NCBI GenBank assembly: GCA_046565765.1
Contig: JBKHXX010000038.1
Span: 1 to 64,000 of the forward strand
From: JBFMCT01 sp046565765
GTDB lineage: Bacteria; Actinomycetota; Acidimicrobiia; Acidimicrobiales; AC-14
Length of the DNA: 64,000 nt
Direction of reading: 5' to 3'
The translations under genes and the position numbers were made by a program. Below are positions 24,132-32,674 of this stretch, piece after piece. The notes beneath the pieces are model-generated. The model saw only the letters and a list, made by a program, of their open reading frames with translations. It was not told where the DNA came from and ran no database searches. Within the stretch, counting starts at the first letter, position 1. The number at the start of each line of letters is the position of its first letter.

Positions 24132-25120
24132 GCGGCGGTCAGGTCGTGGTGGTCACCGGGGCGGCGGGCGGGGTGGGGCGGGCCATCGCGGTGGCCTTCG
24201 CCGAGCGGGGCGCGGCGGTGGGGCTGCTGGCCCGGGGCGAGGCGGGGTTGAAGGGGGCGGCGGCGGACGTGGAGGCGGCCGGTGGGCGGGCCCTCGTCGT
24301 GCCCACCGACGTGGCCGACGCCGAGGCGGTGGAGGCGGCGGCGGAGCGGGTCGAGGCCGAGCTCGGGCCTCTCGACGTGTGGGTCAACAACGCCATGTCC
24401 ACCGTGTTCTCGTCGTTCGTCGACCTGTCGCCCGAGGAGTACCGGCGGGCGACCGACGTGACCTACCACGGGGCGGTGTGGGGCACGATGGCCGCCCTGC
24501 GGCGCATGCGCCCCCGTGACCGGGGGTCGATCGTGCAGGTGGGCTCGGCCCTCGCCTACCGGGCCATCCCGTTGCAGGCCGCCTACTGCGGGGCCAAGTT
24601 CGCCATGCGGGGCTTCACCGACTCCCTGCGCACCGAGCTGATGGCCGAGGGCAGCAACGTGCGGCTGACCACCGTGCACCTGCCCGCCGTCAACACTCCC
24701 CAGTTCGGGTGGTGCCGCTCCAAGCTGCCCAAGCACCCCCGCCCGGTGGCCCCCGTCTTCCAGCCCGAGGTGGCGGCCGAGGCGGTGGTGTGGGCGGCGG
24801 CCCACGACCGCCGGGAGCTGACGGTGGGGGCCCGGGCCGTGCTCACCATCCTGGGGGCCAAGCTCTCGCCCCACACCCTCGACCACCTGCTGGCCCGCAC
24901 GGGGATCGACGGCCAGCAGATGCCCGACCACCCGGTGCCCGGCGTGCGGGCCGGCAACCTCCACGAGCCGTGCGACGCCGAGTCCGACGTGGGGGCCCAC
25001 GGCATCTTCGGCGACGAGTCCTACGCCAAGAGCAGCCAGTTGGCGCTCAACACCCGCTTCGCTAGACGCCTTGGTGGCGCACGACTCCTGGGCGCGGCGT
25101 TGAGCCGGGTCCTGAGATAG
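24128..25120 (+). CDS. Short-chain dehydrogenase/reductase with C-terminal extension
   Basis: 330 aa, ATG overlapping the GH15 stop (ATGA). Cofactor motif TGAAGGVG, NNA in WVNNAMS, catalytic Ser in VQVGSALAY and YCGAK for the Tyr/Lys pair. The acidic residue after beta-2 is missing (LLARGEAG), pointing to NADP(H). The C-terminal 90 aa are an extension typical of larger actinobacterial SDRs. Substrate unknown. The last 59 bases overlap the convergent gene at 25062-25517. Confidence 0.9.
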   Translation: MSGGQVVVVTGAAGGVGRAIAVAFAERGAAVGLLARGEAGLKGAAADVEAAGGRALVVPTDVADAEAVEAAAERVEAELGPLDVWVNNAMSTVFSSFVDLSPEEYRRATDVTYHGAVWGTMAALRRMRPRDRGSIVQVGSALAYRAIPLQAAYCGAKFAMRGFTDSLRTELMAEGSNVRLTTVHLPAVNTPQFGWCRSKLPKHPRPVAPVFQPEVAAEAVVWAAAHDRRELTVGARAVLTILGAKLSPHTLDHLLARTGIDGQQMPDHPVPGVRAGNLHEPCDAESDVGAHGIFGDESYAKSSQLALNTRFARRLGGARLLGAALSRVLR

Positions 25121-25517
25121 CGGCCATCTTCGAGGGCCACACCAGGTTCGACGCCTGGCCCACGGCCACGCCGACCACGTCGGCGGCCAGGACCGACAGG
25201 AGACGGCGCCGGTCGCTGCCCCGCAGGTCGACCACATGCGACACCACGGCGAGGACCGCCAGGGGTGCGGCCGCGGCCGGCATCTCCTGGGCCGCGCCGG
25301 CGGTGAACGACACGTCGCACCCGGCCAGGCCCCGCTCGACGGGGAGGCGCTTGCCGAGCAGCGGGCGGAGCACGAAGTTGACCACCAGGGCGCAGACTGC
25401 GTAGCAGGCGCCGCCCCTGATGGCGGCCTTCCGGCCCTCCTTGCCGCCGGCGGCGACCAGCCCGCCCGCGGCCACACCCCACGCCGGCCCGTTGAGCAGG
25501 CGCCGCAGCACGGTCAC
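25062..25517 (-). CDS. Membrane protein resembling a degenerate PAP2 phosphatase
   Basis: 151 aa, GTG overlapping the gyrA stop (GTGA at 25514-25517). Four hydrophobic segments. The order VNFVLRPLLGKRLPVER ... DVSFTAGAAQEMPAAAAPLAVLA ... parallels the KxxxxxxRP / PSGH signature of PAP2-type lipid phosphatases, but PSGH is replaced by TAGA and catalytic residues are absent, so it would be inactive if it is a PAP2 relative. Assignment is tentative. Confidence 0.55.
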   Translation of the reverse strand: MTVLRRLLNGPAWGVAAGGLVAAGGKEGRKAAIRGGACYAVCALVVNFVLRPLLGKRLPVERGLAGCDVSFTAGAAQEMPAAAAPLAVLAVVSHVVDLRGSDRRRLLSVLAADVVGVAVGQASNLVWPSKMAAISGPGSTPRPGVVRHQGV

Positions 25518-28500
25518 TCCTCGGTGGAGAGGACGGGGGCCACGCCCGCCACCGTCTGGCCCTCTTGCAGGTCCATGATCTTGACGCCGGTGGCGTCGCG
25601 GCCCTGGGACGAGATGCCCGACACCCGCTGGCGGTTGGTGATGCCGGTGGACGACACCAGCAGGATCTCGTCGTCGGGGCTCACCATGAAGGCGGCGACG
25701 ACGTAGCCGCGCCGGGCGGTGAGGCGGATGCCCTTCACGCCCAACGTGCCGCGCCCCTTCTTGGGGAAGCGCTCGACCTTGGTGCGCTTGCCGAAGCCGG
25801 CGTCGGTGATGATGAGGATGTCGCAGCCGTCGCGGGCCACGTCGCACGACACGACCTCGTCGTCGTCGCGCAGGCGCATGCCGATCACGCCCTGGGCGGC
25901 CCGGCCGCTGGCCCGCACCTCGTCCTCGTCGAAGCGGATGGTCATGCCCGTGCGGCTGACCATGAAGATGTCGTCGCCCTCGTTGGTCTGGATGACCCGC
26001 ACCAGCTCGTCGCCGTCCTTGAGGTTGATGGCGATGATGCCGGCCCGCAGCGACGAGTCGTACTCGGTGAAGCGGGTCTTCTTGACCTGCCCCCGCTTGG
26101 TGGCGAAGAACAGGTAGCGGCTGGTCTCGTAGTCGCGCGTGTCGATGACGGCCTGGATGCGCTCGTCGGGGGCCAGCGGAAGGAGGTTGACGATGGCCGT
26201 GCCCCGGGCGGTGCGCTCCTTCATGGGGATCTCGTGGGCCCGCAGCCGGTACACCCGGCCCCGGTTGGAGAAGAAGAGCAGGTAGGCGTGGGCGGTGGTG
26301 TGGAGGATGCGGGTGACGTAGTCGTTGTCCTTGAGCTTGGTGCCCGAGATGCCCCGACCGCCGCGGCCCTGGGGGCGGAAGGCGTCGGCCGAGACGGTCT
26401 TGATGTAGCCCGCCTTGGTCATGGTGACGACCAGCTCCTCGTCGTCGATGAGGTCGAGGTTGTCGAGGTCGCCGGGGTCGAAGGTGATCTCGGCCAGGCG
26501 GGGCGACGCCCACTTGTCGCGGCTCTCGCCCAGCTCGCTCTTGATCACCCCCCGGAGCACGACCGGGTCGCCCAGGATGGCCTCCAGCTCGGCGATGGTG
26601 GTCCGCAGCTTGGCCATCTCGTCCTCGTACTCCGACCGGCTCAGGCGGGTGAGGCGGGCCAGCGTCATGTCGAGGATGTGCTCGGCCTGCTCCTCGCTGA
26701 ACTCGAAGGGCTCGGCCATGAGCCGGCGGCGGGCGTCGGCCTTGTCCTCCGAGGCCCGGATCGTCTCGATGATGAGGTCGATCATGTCGAGGGCCTTGAG
26801 CAGGCCTTCGACGATGTGGGCCCGGGCGTTGGCCTTGGCCAGGCGGAACTCCGAGCGGCGCGTGATGACCTCGACCTGGTGGTCGACGTAGGCGCCCAGG
26901 AGCTGGGCCAGGTTGAGGGTGCGGGGCACGCCGTCGACGAGGGCCACCGAGTTCACCGCGAAGTTGGTCTGCAGCGGCGTGTACTTGTAGAGGTTGTTGA
27001 GCACGACGTTGGCGTTGGCGTCGCGCTTGAGGTAGATCACGATGCGAGTGAGGCCCTTGGCCGACAGGTTGTCGATGTCGCGGATGCCTTCGAGCTGGCG
27101 GCTGTCGACCAGCTCCTGAATCTTCTCGGCCACCGCCCGCACGCTCACCTGGTAAGGCAGCTCGGTGACGACGATCTCCTCGCCCCGCTTGCCCTCCACG
27201 ATCTCCGCCTTGGCCCGCATCTTGATCGAGCCCCGGCCGGTGCGGTAGGCGTCGAGGATGCCCTGGCGGCCGAGGATGTAGCCGCCGGTGGGGAAGTCGG
27301 GGCCCTTGACGAACTGCATGAGGTCGTCGGGTGTGGCGTCGGGGTGGTCGACGAGGTGCACGGTGGCGTCGACCACCTCGCCCAGGTTGTGGGGTGGGAT
27401 GTTGGTGGCCATGGCCACCGCGATGCCCTGGCTGCCGTTCACCAGCAGGTTGGGGAACCGGGCCGGCAGGACCACCGGCTCGCGGAACTCGCCCGAGTAG
27501 TTCTCGGCGAAGTCGACGGTGTCCTCGTTGATCCCGGCCATGAGCTGCATGGCCAGCGGGCTGAGCCGGCACTCGGTGTTGTGATTGACGAAGCCGTTGG
27601 CAATGAACGAATGACAGTCGCTGTCGACCCGGATCGAGTAGACGGGCTGCACGCCCGCGGCTTCAACTGAGGCGACGGTCGCGTAGTAGTAGCCCGACTC
27701 GACTAGCGGCCGCACCACCGCTCGCACTTCCTCGGACTCGATCATCGACCAGATCGCCTCAGCATCCCGCTCCCACCGCTCCACCCGGTCGATGTTGTGC
27801 TTCGCCAGCGAACCTCCGGGTCCGCGACCGCACTCCTGCCGGATGTAGTCGGCGACGAAAGGGATCCGGTCCCGAGACAGAGCCGAGCTACGAGATGGAA
27901 TGGTGAGAAGGCGGGCACGCAATACGGCCTGCTTGCGTCCCCAGAACCCGACATTTCCGGCGAAGGCGCGGCAGTTCCGCCTGTTGTTGATGGCAAGCCG
28001 GACCTCACCGGTAGGACAGGTTCGAGCGCGCGACACCACGCCGAATTCCAGAAGAAGCTGTTGGATGTCCTGCACCAACCCGAGGCTGCGACTGGAGTAG
28101 TAGATAGCGAGCGAGCGACGCTCGGACAGGCCCATCGACCCGTCCCCTTCGAACAGGGCCTGGAGAAACGCACGCTTGAGGCCCGGACTGCCTTCCCAGA
28201 CGAAACGAGGGACCCGCTTCTGTGCGCTCCTCTTTCCGGCTAGCTCGGCGAGGGGACTGGCTAAGAGGTGGCCGACCTTCTGCACGTCGAGCTCATGGAT
28301 GGTCCGGCCCGAGGCAAGCTGCCGGGAGTAGACGTACCGCGGCCCGCCCACCACCTCGTCGTAAGAGGCCACCACCTCTTCGAAGAAGAGGGGATCGGTG
28401 TTGTTGAATCGGGCCCGACGAGCGCTGAAGAAGCCCTCGGACACGAAGGCACCCGCCAGGAAGCCAAGGGACTCTTCGTCATCCGACGGGTAAGCGGGTG

Positions 28501-29203
28501 GGGGGTTCGTCTGTCGGGCCAGGACAACCGTGTCGTCGGCTGAGATTTCGTCGAGACGCTTCCACAGGAGAAGGGGGACGCCTGCGACGGCCGTGAGGCA
28601 AAGCAGGGGGTGATTCGGCGTACCCGTGATCTCATAGCCGTCGGTCGTCCGCACGCGGAGGGTGGGATGGTCCCCGCTGTGGAACAGTTTGGTGGCGAGC
28701 ACGGGGTTCCCGAACTTGTCGGCAACCTTGACTGCGATGTCGACCTCGGAGTCCGGTAACAGCGGTGCCCCGGCGAGGTCGGCGATGCGCAGGGTGCCGT
28801 CCATCGTGCGGACCATCGTGTCCCCGGTAACGCAGTAGCGCTCGGCCGCGGCTTCGAAGTCGGGGCTGCCGTAGTTGCCGTGGAAGTCGATCAGGGGGTG
28901 GCGCAGGGAGAACGGCTGGGCCATGCGGACGAGGGCGTCGTAGATGGCCTGGTTGCCGTGGGGGTGGTACTTGGCCATCACGTCGCCGGTGACCCGGGCG
29001 CACTTCACGTGGGGGCGGTCGGGACGGAAGCCCTGCTCGAACATGTCGTAGAGGATCCGGCGGTGGACCGGCTTCAGCCCGTCGCGCACGTCGGGGAGCG
29101 CACGCTGGGTGATCATCGCCAGCGCGTAGACCAGGAAGGACTGCTCCATCTCCTCCTGGAGCTCGATGGGCTCGATCCCGAACAGCGGCGTCTGGTCGCT
29201 CAT
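25514..29203 (-). CDS. gyrA: DNA gyrase subunit A, interrupted by an intein
   Basis: 1,229 aa precursor; about 810 aa after removal of a 419-aa intein. N-extein has LQEEMEQSFLVYALAMI, GLKPVHRRILYDM and the catalytic Tyr123 in AAAERY, directly before the intein; the C-extein resumes TECRLSPLAM and ends with the beta-pinwheel repeats (GYVVAAFMVSPDDEILL) carrying a gyrase box-like AAQGVIGMRL. With GyrB it supercoils DNA. The ATG is preceded by AAAAGGA, whose AAAA/GG belongs to the 47-bp palindrome at 29210-29256. Downstream gene overlaps by GTGA. Confidence 0.97.
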   Translation of the reverse strand: MSDQTPLFGIEPIELQEEMEQSFLVYALAMITQRALPDVRDGLKPVHRRILYDMFEQGFRPDRPHVKCARVTGDVMAKYHPHGNQAIYDALVRMAQPFSLRHPLIDFHGNYGSPDFEAAAERYCVTGDTMVRTMDGTLRIADLAGAPLLPDSEVDIAVKVADKFGNPVLATKLFHSGDHPTLRVRTTDGYEITGTPNHPLLCLTAVAGVPLLLWKRLDEISADDTVVLARQTNPPPAYPSDDEESLGFLAGAFVSEGFFSARRARFNNTDPLFFEEVVASYDEVVGGPRYVYSRQLASGRTIHELDVQKVGHLLASPLAELAGKRSAQKRVPRFVWEGSPGLKRAFLQALFEGDGSMGLSERRSLAIYYSSRSLGLVQDIQQLLLEFGVVSRARTCPTGEVRLAINNRRNCRAFAGNVGFWGRKQAVLRARLLTIPSRSSALSRDRIPFVADYIRQECGRGPGGSLAKHNIDRVERWERDAEAIWSMIESEEVRAVVRPLVESGYYYATVASVEAAGVQPVYSIRVDSDCHSFIANGFVNHNTECRLSPLAMQLMAGINEDTVDFAENYSGEFREPVVLPARFPNLLVNGSQGIAVAMATNIPPHNLGEVVDATVHLVDHPDATPDDLMQFVKGPDFPTGGYILGRQGILDAYRTGRGSIKMRAKAEIVEGKRGEEIVVTELPYQVSVRAVAEKIQELVDSRQLEGIRDIDNLSAKGLTRIVIYLKRDANANVVLNNLYKYTPLQTNFAVNSVALVDGVPRTLNLAQLLGAYVDHQVEVITRRSEFRLAKANARAHIVEGLLKALDMIDLIIETIRASEDKADARRRLMAEPFEFSEEQAEHILDMTLARLTRLSRSEYEDEMAKLRTTIAELEAILGDPVVLRGVIKSELGESRDKWASPRLAEITFDPGDLDNLDLIDDEELVVTMTKAGYIKTVSADAFRPQGRGGRGISGTKLKDNDYVTRILHTTAHAYLLFFSNRGRVYRLRAHEIPMKERTARGTAIVNLLPLAPDERIQAVIDTRDYETSRYLFFATKRGQVKKTRFTEYDSSLRAGIIAINLKDGDELVRVIQTNEGDDIFMVSRTGMTIRFDEDEVRASGRAAQGVIGMRLRDDDEVVSCDVARDGCDILIITDAGFGKRTKVERFPKKGRGTLGVKGIRLTARRGYVVAAFMVSPDDEILLVSSTGITNRQRVSGISSQGRDATGVKIMDLQEGQTVAGVAPVLSTEE
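27578..28834 (-). other. GyrA intein with LAGLIDADG homing endonuclease
   Basis: 419 aa inserted right after GyrA Tyr123. Cys1 begins block A (CVTGDTMVRT), block B contains TPNHPLL, the C-terminus is VNHN followed by Thr of the C-extein. Two LAGLIDADG motifs lie at intein residues 123-134 (LGFLAGAFVSEG) and 219-232 (LKRAFLQALFEGDG), both with the catalytic acidic residue (Glu and Asp). This is the insertion point used by mycobacterial GyrA inteins. The DNA is visibly less GC-rich than flanking gyrA, as expected for a mobile element. Splicing residues are intact, so it is probably active. Confidence 0.93.
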
Positions 29204-29209
29204 CGGTCC

Positions 29210-29256
29210 TTTTGGGGCGTCTCAGCCACCTGGGGCGTGGTTGCGGCGCCCCAAAA
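29210..29256. repeat. 47-bp palindrome, copy 2 (between gyrB and gyrA)
   Basis: Same geometry as the other copies; one inner-arm change (CCACC for CCACG). It begins six bases upstream of the gyrA ATG and ends 10 bases past the gyrB stop, so it fills the operon gap. On the minus strand its AAAA followed by GGA forms the gyrA ribosome-binding site, meaning folding of the palindrome in mRNA could hide it. Confidence 0.9.
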
Positions 29257-29266
29257 CGGGGTGGGG

Positions 29267-31198
29267 TCAGATGTCAAGGAACCGGACGTCCTTGGCGTTG
29301 GTCTGGATGAACTGCTTGCGGACCTCGACGTCGTCGCCCATGAGCACGGAGAGCACCTCGTCGGCCAGGGCGGCCTGCTCGACGGTGACCTGGAGGAGGG
29401 TGCGGCGGTCGTTGTCCATGGTGGTGAGGCGGAGCTCCTCGAAGTCCATCTCGCCGAGGCCCTTGAGGCGCTGGAAGTCGTTCTTGTGGTTGGGGTTCTC
29501 GGCCAGGAACCGCTCCTTGGCCGCGTCGTCCTTGAGGTAGGACTTCTCCTTGCCCACGATGGTGGAGTACAGCGGCGGCTGGGCGATGAAGACGTGGCCC
29601 TGGGCCACCAGGTCGGACATCTGGCGGAAGAAGAACGTCAGCAGCAGCGTGCGGATGTGGTTGCCGTCGACGTCGGCGTCAGCCAGCACGATGACCTTGT
29701 GGTAGCGGATCTTGGAGACGTCGAACTCGTCGCCGATGCCGGCGCCGATGGCCGAGACCAGCGACTGGATCTCGGCGTTCTTCAGCATCTTGTCGACCCG
29801 GGCCCGCTCGACGTTGAGGATCTTGCCCCGGATGGGGAGGATGGCCTGGCGCACGGGGTCGCGGGCGTTGATGGCCGAGCCGCCGGCCGAGTTGCCCTCC
29901 ACGATGAACAGCTCCGACTCCTCGGGGTTGCGCGACGAGCAGTCGGCCAGCTTGCCGGGCAGGCCGGCACCCTCGAGCAGGGTCTTGCGGCGGATGACCT
30001 CGCGCGCCTGGCGGGCGGCCAGGCGTGCCCGTGACGCCTGGATGCCCTTCTGCACGATCTGGCGGGCCTCGGTGGGGTGCTCCTCCAGCCACTCGGCCAG
30101 CTTGTCGTTGGTGACCCGCTCGACCAGCGAGCGGATCGACACGTTGCCCAGCTTGGCCTTGGTCTGCCCCTCGAACTGCGGCTCGCGCAGCTTCACGCTG
30201 ACGATGGCGGTGAGGCCCTCGCGGATGTCCTCACCGAGGAGGTTGTCGTCCTTCTCCTTGAGCAGCCCCTTGGCCCGGGCGTACTTGTTGACCACGTTGG
30301 TGAGGGCCTTCTTGAAGCCCTCCTCGTGCATGCCCCCCTCGATGGTGGCGATGCCGTTGGCGAAGGAGTGGATGCCCTCGTAGTAGCCGGTGTTCCACTG
30401 GTAGGCGATCTCCACTTCCTGCTCCGCCTCGGCCGCCTCGAAGTGCCCGACCCGCTTGAACAGGGCGTCCTTGGCGTGGTTGAGGTGGCGGACGTAGTCG
30501 ACGATGCCGCCGGTGTAGCGGTAGACCTGCTCCTGCTCGTGGCCGGGGCGCTCGTCGCGGAAGCGGATCTCCAGCCCCTTGTTGAGGAAGGCGTAGATCT
30601 GCAGGCGCTCGAGCAGCGTGGTGGCCCGGAACTCGGTGCCCTCGGAGCTGAAGATGCCGGGGTCGGGCCAGAACGCCACGGTGGTGCCGGTGCGGTTGCG
30701 GGGCGCCTTGCCGGTGACCTCCAACCGGCCGAGGGGGCGGCCGCCGTTGACGAACTCGATGCGGTGGCGCTTGCCGTCGCGGTCGATCTCCAGCTCCAGC
30801 CGCTTGGACAGGGCGTTGACCACGCTGACGCCCACGCCGTGCAGGCCGCCCGAGACCTTGTACCCCTGGCCCCCGAACTTGCCCCCGGCGTGGAGGGTGG
30901 TGAGCACGACCTCGGCCGCCGACTTGCGCCGGTCCTTGGGATGGGGGTCGACGGGGATGCCCCGCCCGTCGTCGACGACCCGGCAGCCGCCGTCGGCGGT
31001 GAGGGTGACGTCGATGCGCGTCGCGTGGCCGGCCATGGCCTCGTCGACGGAGTTGTCGACGACCTCGTAGACCAGGTGGTGCAGGCCGTTGAGCCCGGTG
31101 GACCCGATGTACATCCCGGGGCGCTTGCGGACCGGTTCCAGGCCCTCGAGGACCTCGATGTCCTTCGCCCCGTAGGACGGTGCTGCCTGTGAAGCCAA
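29267..31198 (-). CDS. gyrB: DNA gyrase subunit B
   Basis: 643 aa, TTG start at 31198. GHKL ATPase motifs EVVDNSVDEA, DDGRGIPVD, GGLHGVGVSVVNALS; TOPRIM EGNSAGGSA and DADVDGNHIRTLLLTF; C-terminal QRLKGLGEMD. ATP-driven subunit of gyrase; gyrA follows 63 bases downstream. Upstream, 80 bases before the dciA stop hold a GGTACG/CGTACC hexamer inverted repeat (31252-31269) that may belong to the gyrB promoter. Confidence 0.97.
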   Translation of the reverse strand: MASQAAPSYGAKDIEVLEGLEPVRKRPGMYIGSTGLNGLHHLVYEVVDNSVDEAMAGHATRIDVTLTADGGCRVVDDGRGIPVDPHPKDRRKSAAEVVLTTLHAGGKFGGQGYKVSGGLHGVGVSVVNALSKRLELEIDRDGKRHRIEFVNGGRPLGRLEVTGKAPRNRTGTTVAFWPDPGIFSSEGTEFRATTLLERLQIYAFLNKGLEIRFRDERPGHEQEQVYRYTGGIVDYVRHLNHAKDALFKRVGHFEAAEAEQEVEIAYQWNTGYYEGIHSFANGIATIEGGMHEEGFKKALTNVVNKYARAKGLLKEKDDNLLGEDIREGLTAIVSVKLREPQFEGQTKAKLGNVSIRSLVERVTNDKLAEWLEEHPTEARQIVQKGIQASRARLAARQAREVIRRKTLLEGAGLPGKLADCSSRNPEESELFIVEGNSAGGSAINARDPVRQAILPIRGKILNVERARVDKMLKNAEIQSLVSAIGAGIGDEFDVSKIRYHKVIVLADADVDGNHIRTLLLTFFFRQMSDLVAQGHVFIAQPPLYSTIVGKEKSYLKDDAAKERFLAENPNHKNDFQRLKGLGEMDFEELRLTTMDNDRRTLLQVTVEQAALADEVLSVLMGDDVEVRKQFIQTNAKDVRFLDI

Positions 31199-31251
31199 CG
31201 ACCTGGTTGTCCTTTTCGACGACGCGACGGGCCAAGAGGGATGGGCCTGTC

Positions 31252-31269
31252 GGTACGCCCCATCGTACC
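31252..31269. promoter_or_regulatory. Small inverted repeat upstream of gyrB
   Basis: GGTACG, six bases, CGTACC, about 55 bases upstream of the gyrB start. On the minus strand it contains TACGAT, which could serve as a -10 element. It may be an operator or just a stem at the dciA-gyrB junction. Confidence 0.3.
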
Positions 31270-31279
31270 AGTTGGGGCC

Positions 31280-31606
31280 CTATTTCGGGCGGACGGTGAC
31301 CCTGATCCGGGTGACCGTTCCGGGCCCCGCGACGTCGTCGATGCGGCGCTTGAGGTCGGCCTCCAGGTAGGCGAGCTGGGCGGCCCACGCCGGCTGCTCG
31401 CAGGCGATGGTGAGGGTGCCGCGGGAGAGGGCGAGGGGGCGGGCGTGAGCCGCCACCGCGGGGCCGACGATGTCGGTCCACCGGCTGAAGATGGCCGTCA
31501 GCGCGCCGGCGCCGGGGCCGCCCAGGGAGCGGGCGATGCGGTCCAGGGAGTCGCCCAGCCGGCGCGGTGGCGGGGGGTCGCCGGGCAGCGGCCGCCAGGG
31601 CGTCAC
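31280..31606 (-). CDS. DciA-type DUF721 protein
   Basis: 108 aa, GTG start overlapping the recF stop (GTGA). A proline-rich N-terminus, then the DUF721 core: LTAIFSRWTDIVGPAVAAHARPLALSRGTLTIACEQPAWAAQL (quoted in part as WTDIVGPAVAAHARP and LTIACEQPAWAAQL), ending in a strand RIRVTVRP. DciA proteins load the replicative helicase in bacteria lacking DnaC. Its place after recF, before gyrB, is the standard actinobacterial one. Confidence 0.85.
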   Translation of the reverse strand: MTPWRPLPGDPPPPRRLGDSLDRIARSLGGPGAGALTAIFSRWTDIVGPAVAAHARPLALSRGTLTIACEQPAWAAQLAYLEADLKRRIDDVAGPGTVTRIRVTVRPK

Positions 31607-32673
31607 GTGATCCTGCCGCCGGCGACGGTCACCGTCCGGTCGGGCGACACGCCCGCGGGCAGGTCGCCGGCGGTGGTGAGGACGGCCTGGCCGGGGGGCA
31701 GGTGGGCGACGAGGGCGGCGGAACGGGCCGCGTCGAGCTCGGAGAACACGTCGTCGAGCAGGAGCAGGGGCGGCTCGCCCACCTGCTCGCTGACCACGGA
31801 GTGGGCGGCCAGGCGCAGGGCCAGGGCCAGCGACCGCTGCTCGCCCTGGGAGGCGTGGGTGCGGGCGGGCATGCCGTTCACCGCGAGGACGAGGTCGTCG
31901 CGGTGGGGACCGACCAGGGACACGCCCCGGCGGAGCTCGTCGCGGCGGGCGAGGTGGAGGGCGGCAGCCAGCCCGTCGGCCCGCCACGGGGCGTCGTAGG
32001 ACAACCCCGCCGCCCCGGTTCCCGACATCTCGGCGTAGGCCTTGGCCACCGCCGGGTCGAGGCGCGCGGCCAGGTCGGCCCGGGCCTGGCCGAGCGCCTC
32101 ACCCGTCTCGACCAGGCGGGCGTCCCACACCTCGAGGGTGGTGACGACGTCGTCGGTCAGCCGGCCCCCCGACTGCTGGAGCAGGGCGTTGCGCTGGCGC
32201 AGGACCCGCTCGAAGTCGCGGCGGGCGGCGGCGTGGCGGGGATGGAGGGAGGCGAGGGCGTCGTCGAGGTAGCGGCGGCGGCCGGTGGGACCGCCCTTGA
32301 CCAGCTCCAGGTCGTCGGGGGAGAAGACGCTGACCCGCAGGGTGCCGGCCAGGTCGGCGGACCGACGGAGGGGCTGGCGGTTGACCGTCACCCGGCCCCG
32401 CCCGTTGGGGCGGATCTCGGCCTCGATCAGCAGCGTGCGGCCCTGGCGTTCGCCCTCGCCCCGCACCACCGCCTGGGGGGCGCCGGTGCGCACCAGGGCC
32501 TCCCCGCCCACCCCCCGGAACGACGCCAGGGTGGCGAGGTAGGCGACGGCCTCGAGGAGGTTGGTCTTGCCCGCCCCGTTGTCGCCCACGACGGCGAGCA
32601 GGCCGGGTGGCAGGGGAACGTCCGCCGACTCGTAGTTCCGGAAGTCCGCCAGCCAGAGACGGTCGAGTCGCAG
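31603..32673 (-). CDS. recF: DNA replication and repair protein RecF
   Basis: 356 aa. The N-terminus reads LRLDRLWLADFRNY before the Walker A GDNGAGKTN; signature LSYD..., Walker B LLLLDDVFSELD and HLPPGQAVLTT follow. RecF loads RecA at gaps via RecOR. No ATG, GTG or TTG lies in frame between the dnaN stop and the Walker A; the start that restores a full RecF N-terminus is CTG at 32671-32673, one base past the dnaN stop. A start at the GTG of VVGDNGAGKT would cut off the first strand. Translation is probably coupled to dnaN. Confidence 0.9.
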   Translation of the reverse strand: MRLDRLWLADFRNYESADVPLPPGLLAVVGDNGAGKTNLLEAVAYLATLASFRGVGGEALVRTGAPQAVVRGEGERQGRTLLIEAEIRPNGRGRVTVNRQPLRRSADLAGTLRVSVFSPDDLELVKGGPTGRRRYLDDALASLHPRHAAARRDFERVLRQRNALLQQSGGRLTDDVVTTLEVWDARLVETGEALGQARADLAARLDPAVAKAYAEMSGTGAAGLSYDAPWRADGLAAALHLARRDELRRGVSLVGPHRDDLVLAVNGMPARTHASQGEQRSLALALRLAAHSVVSEQVGEPPLLLLDDVFSELDAARSAALVAHLPPGQAVLTTAGDLPAGVSPDRTVTVAGGRIT

Positions 32674-32674
32674 C

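Noticed and set aside
25514..29203. Frameshifted or duplicated gyrA
   Set aside because: The extra 1.26 kb is an in-frame intein with complete splicing motifs, so the gene is intact.
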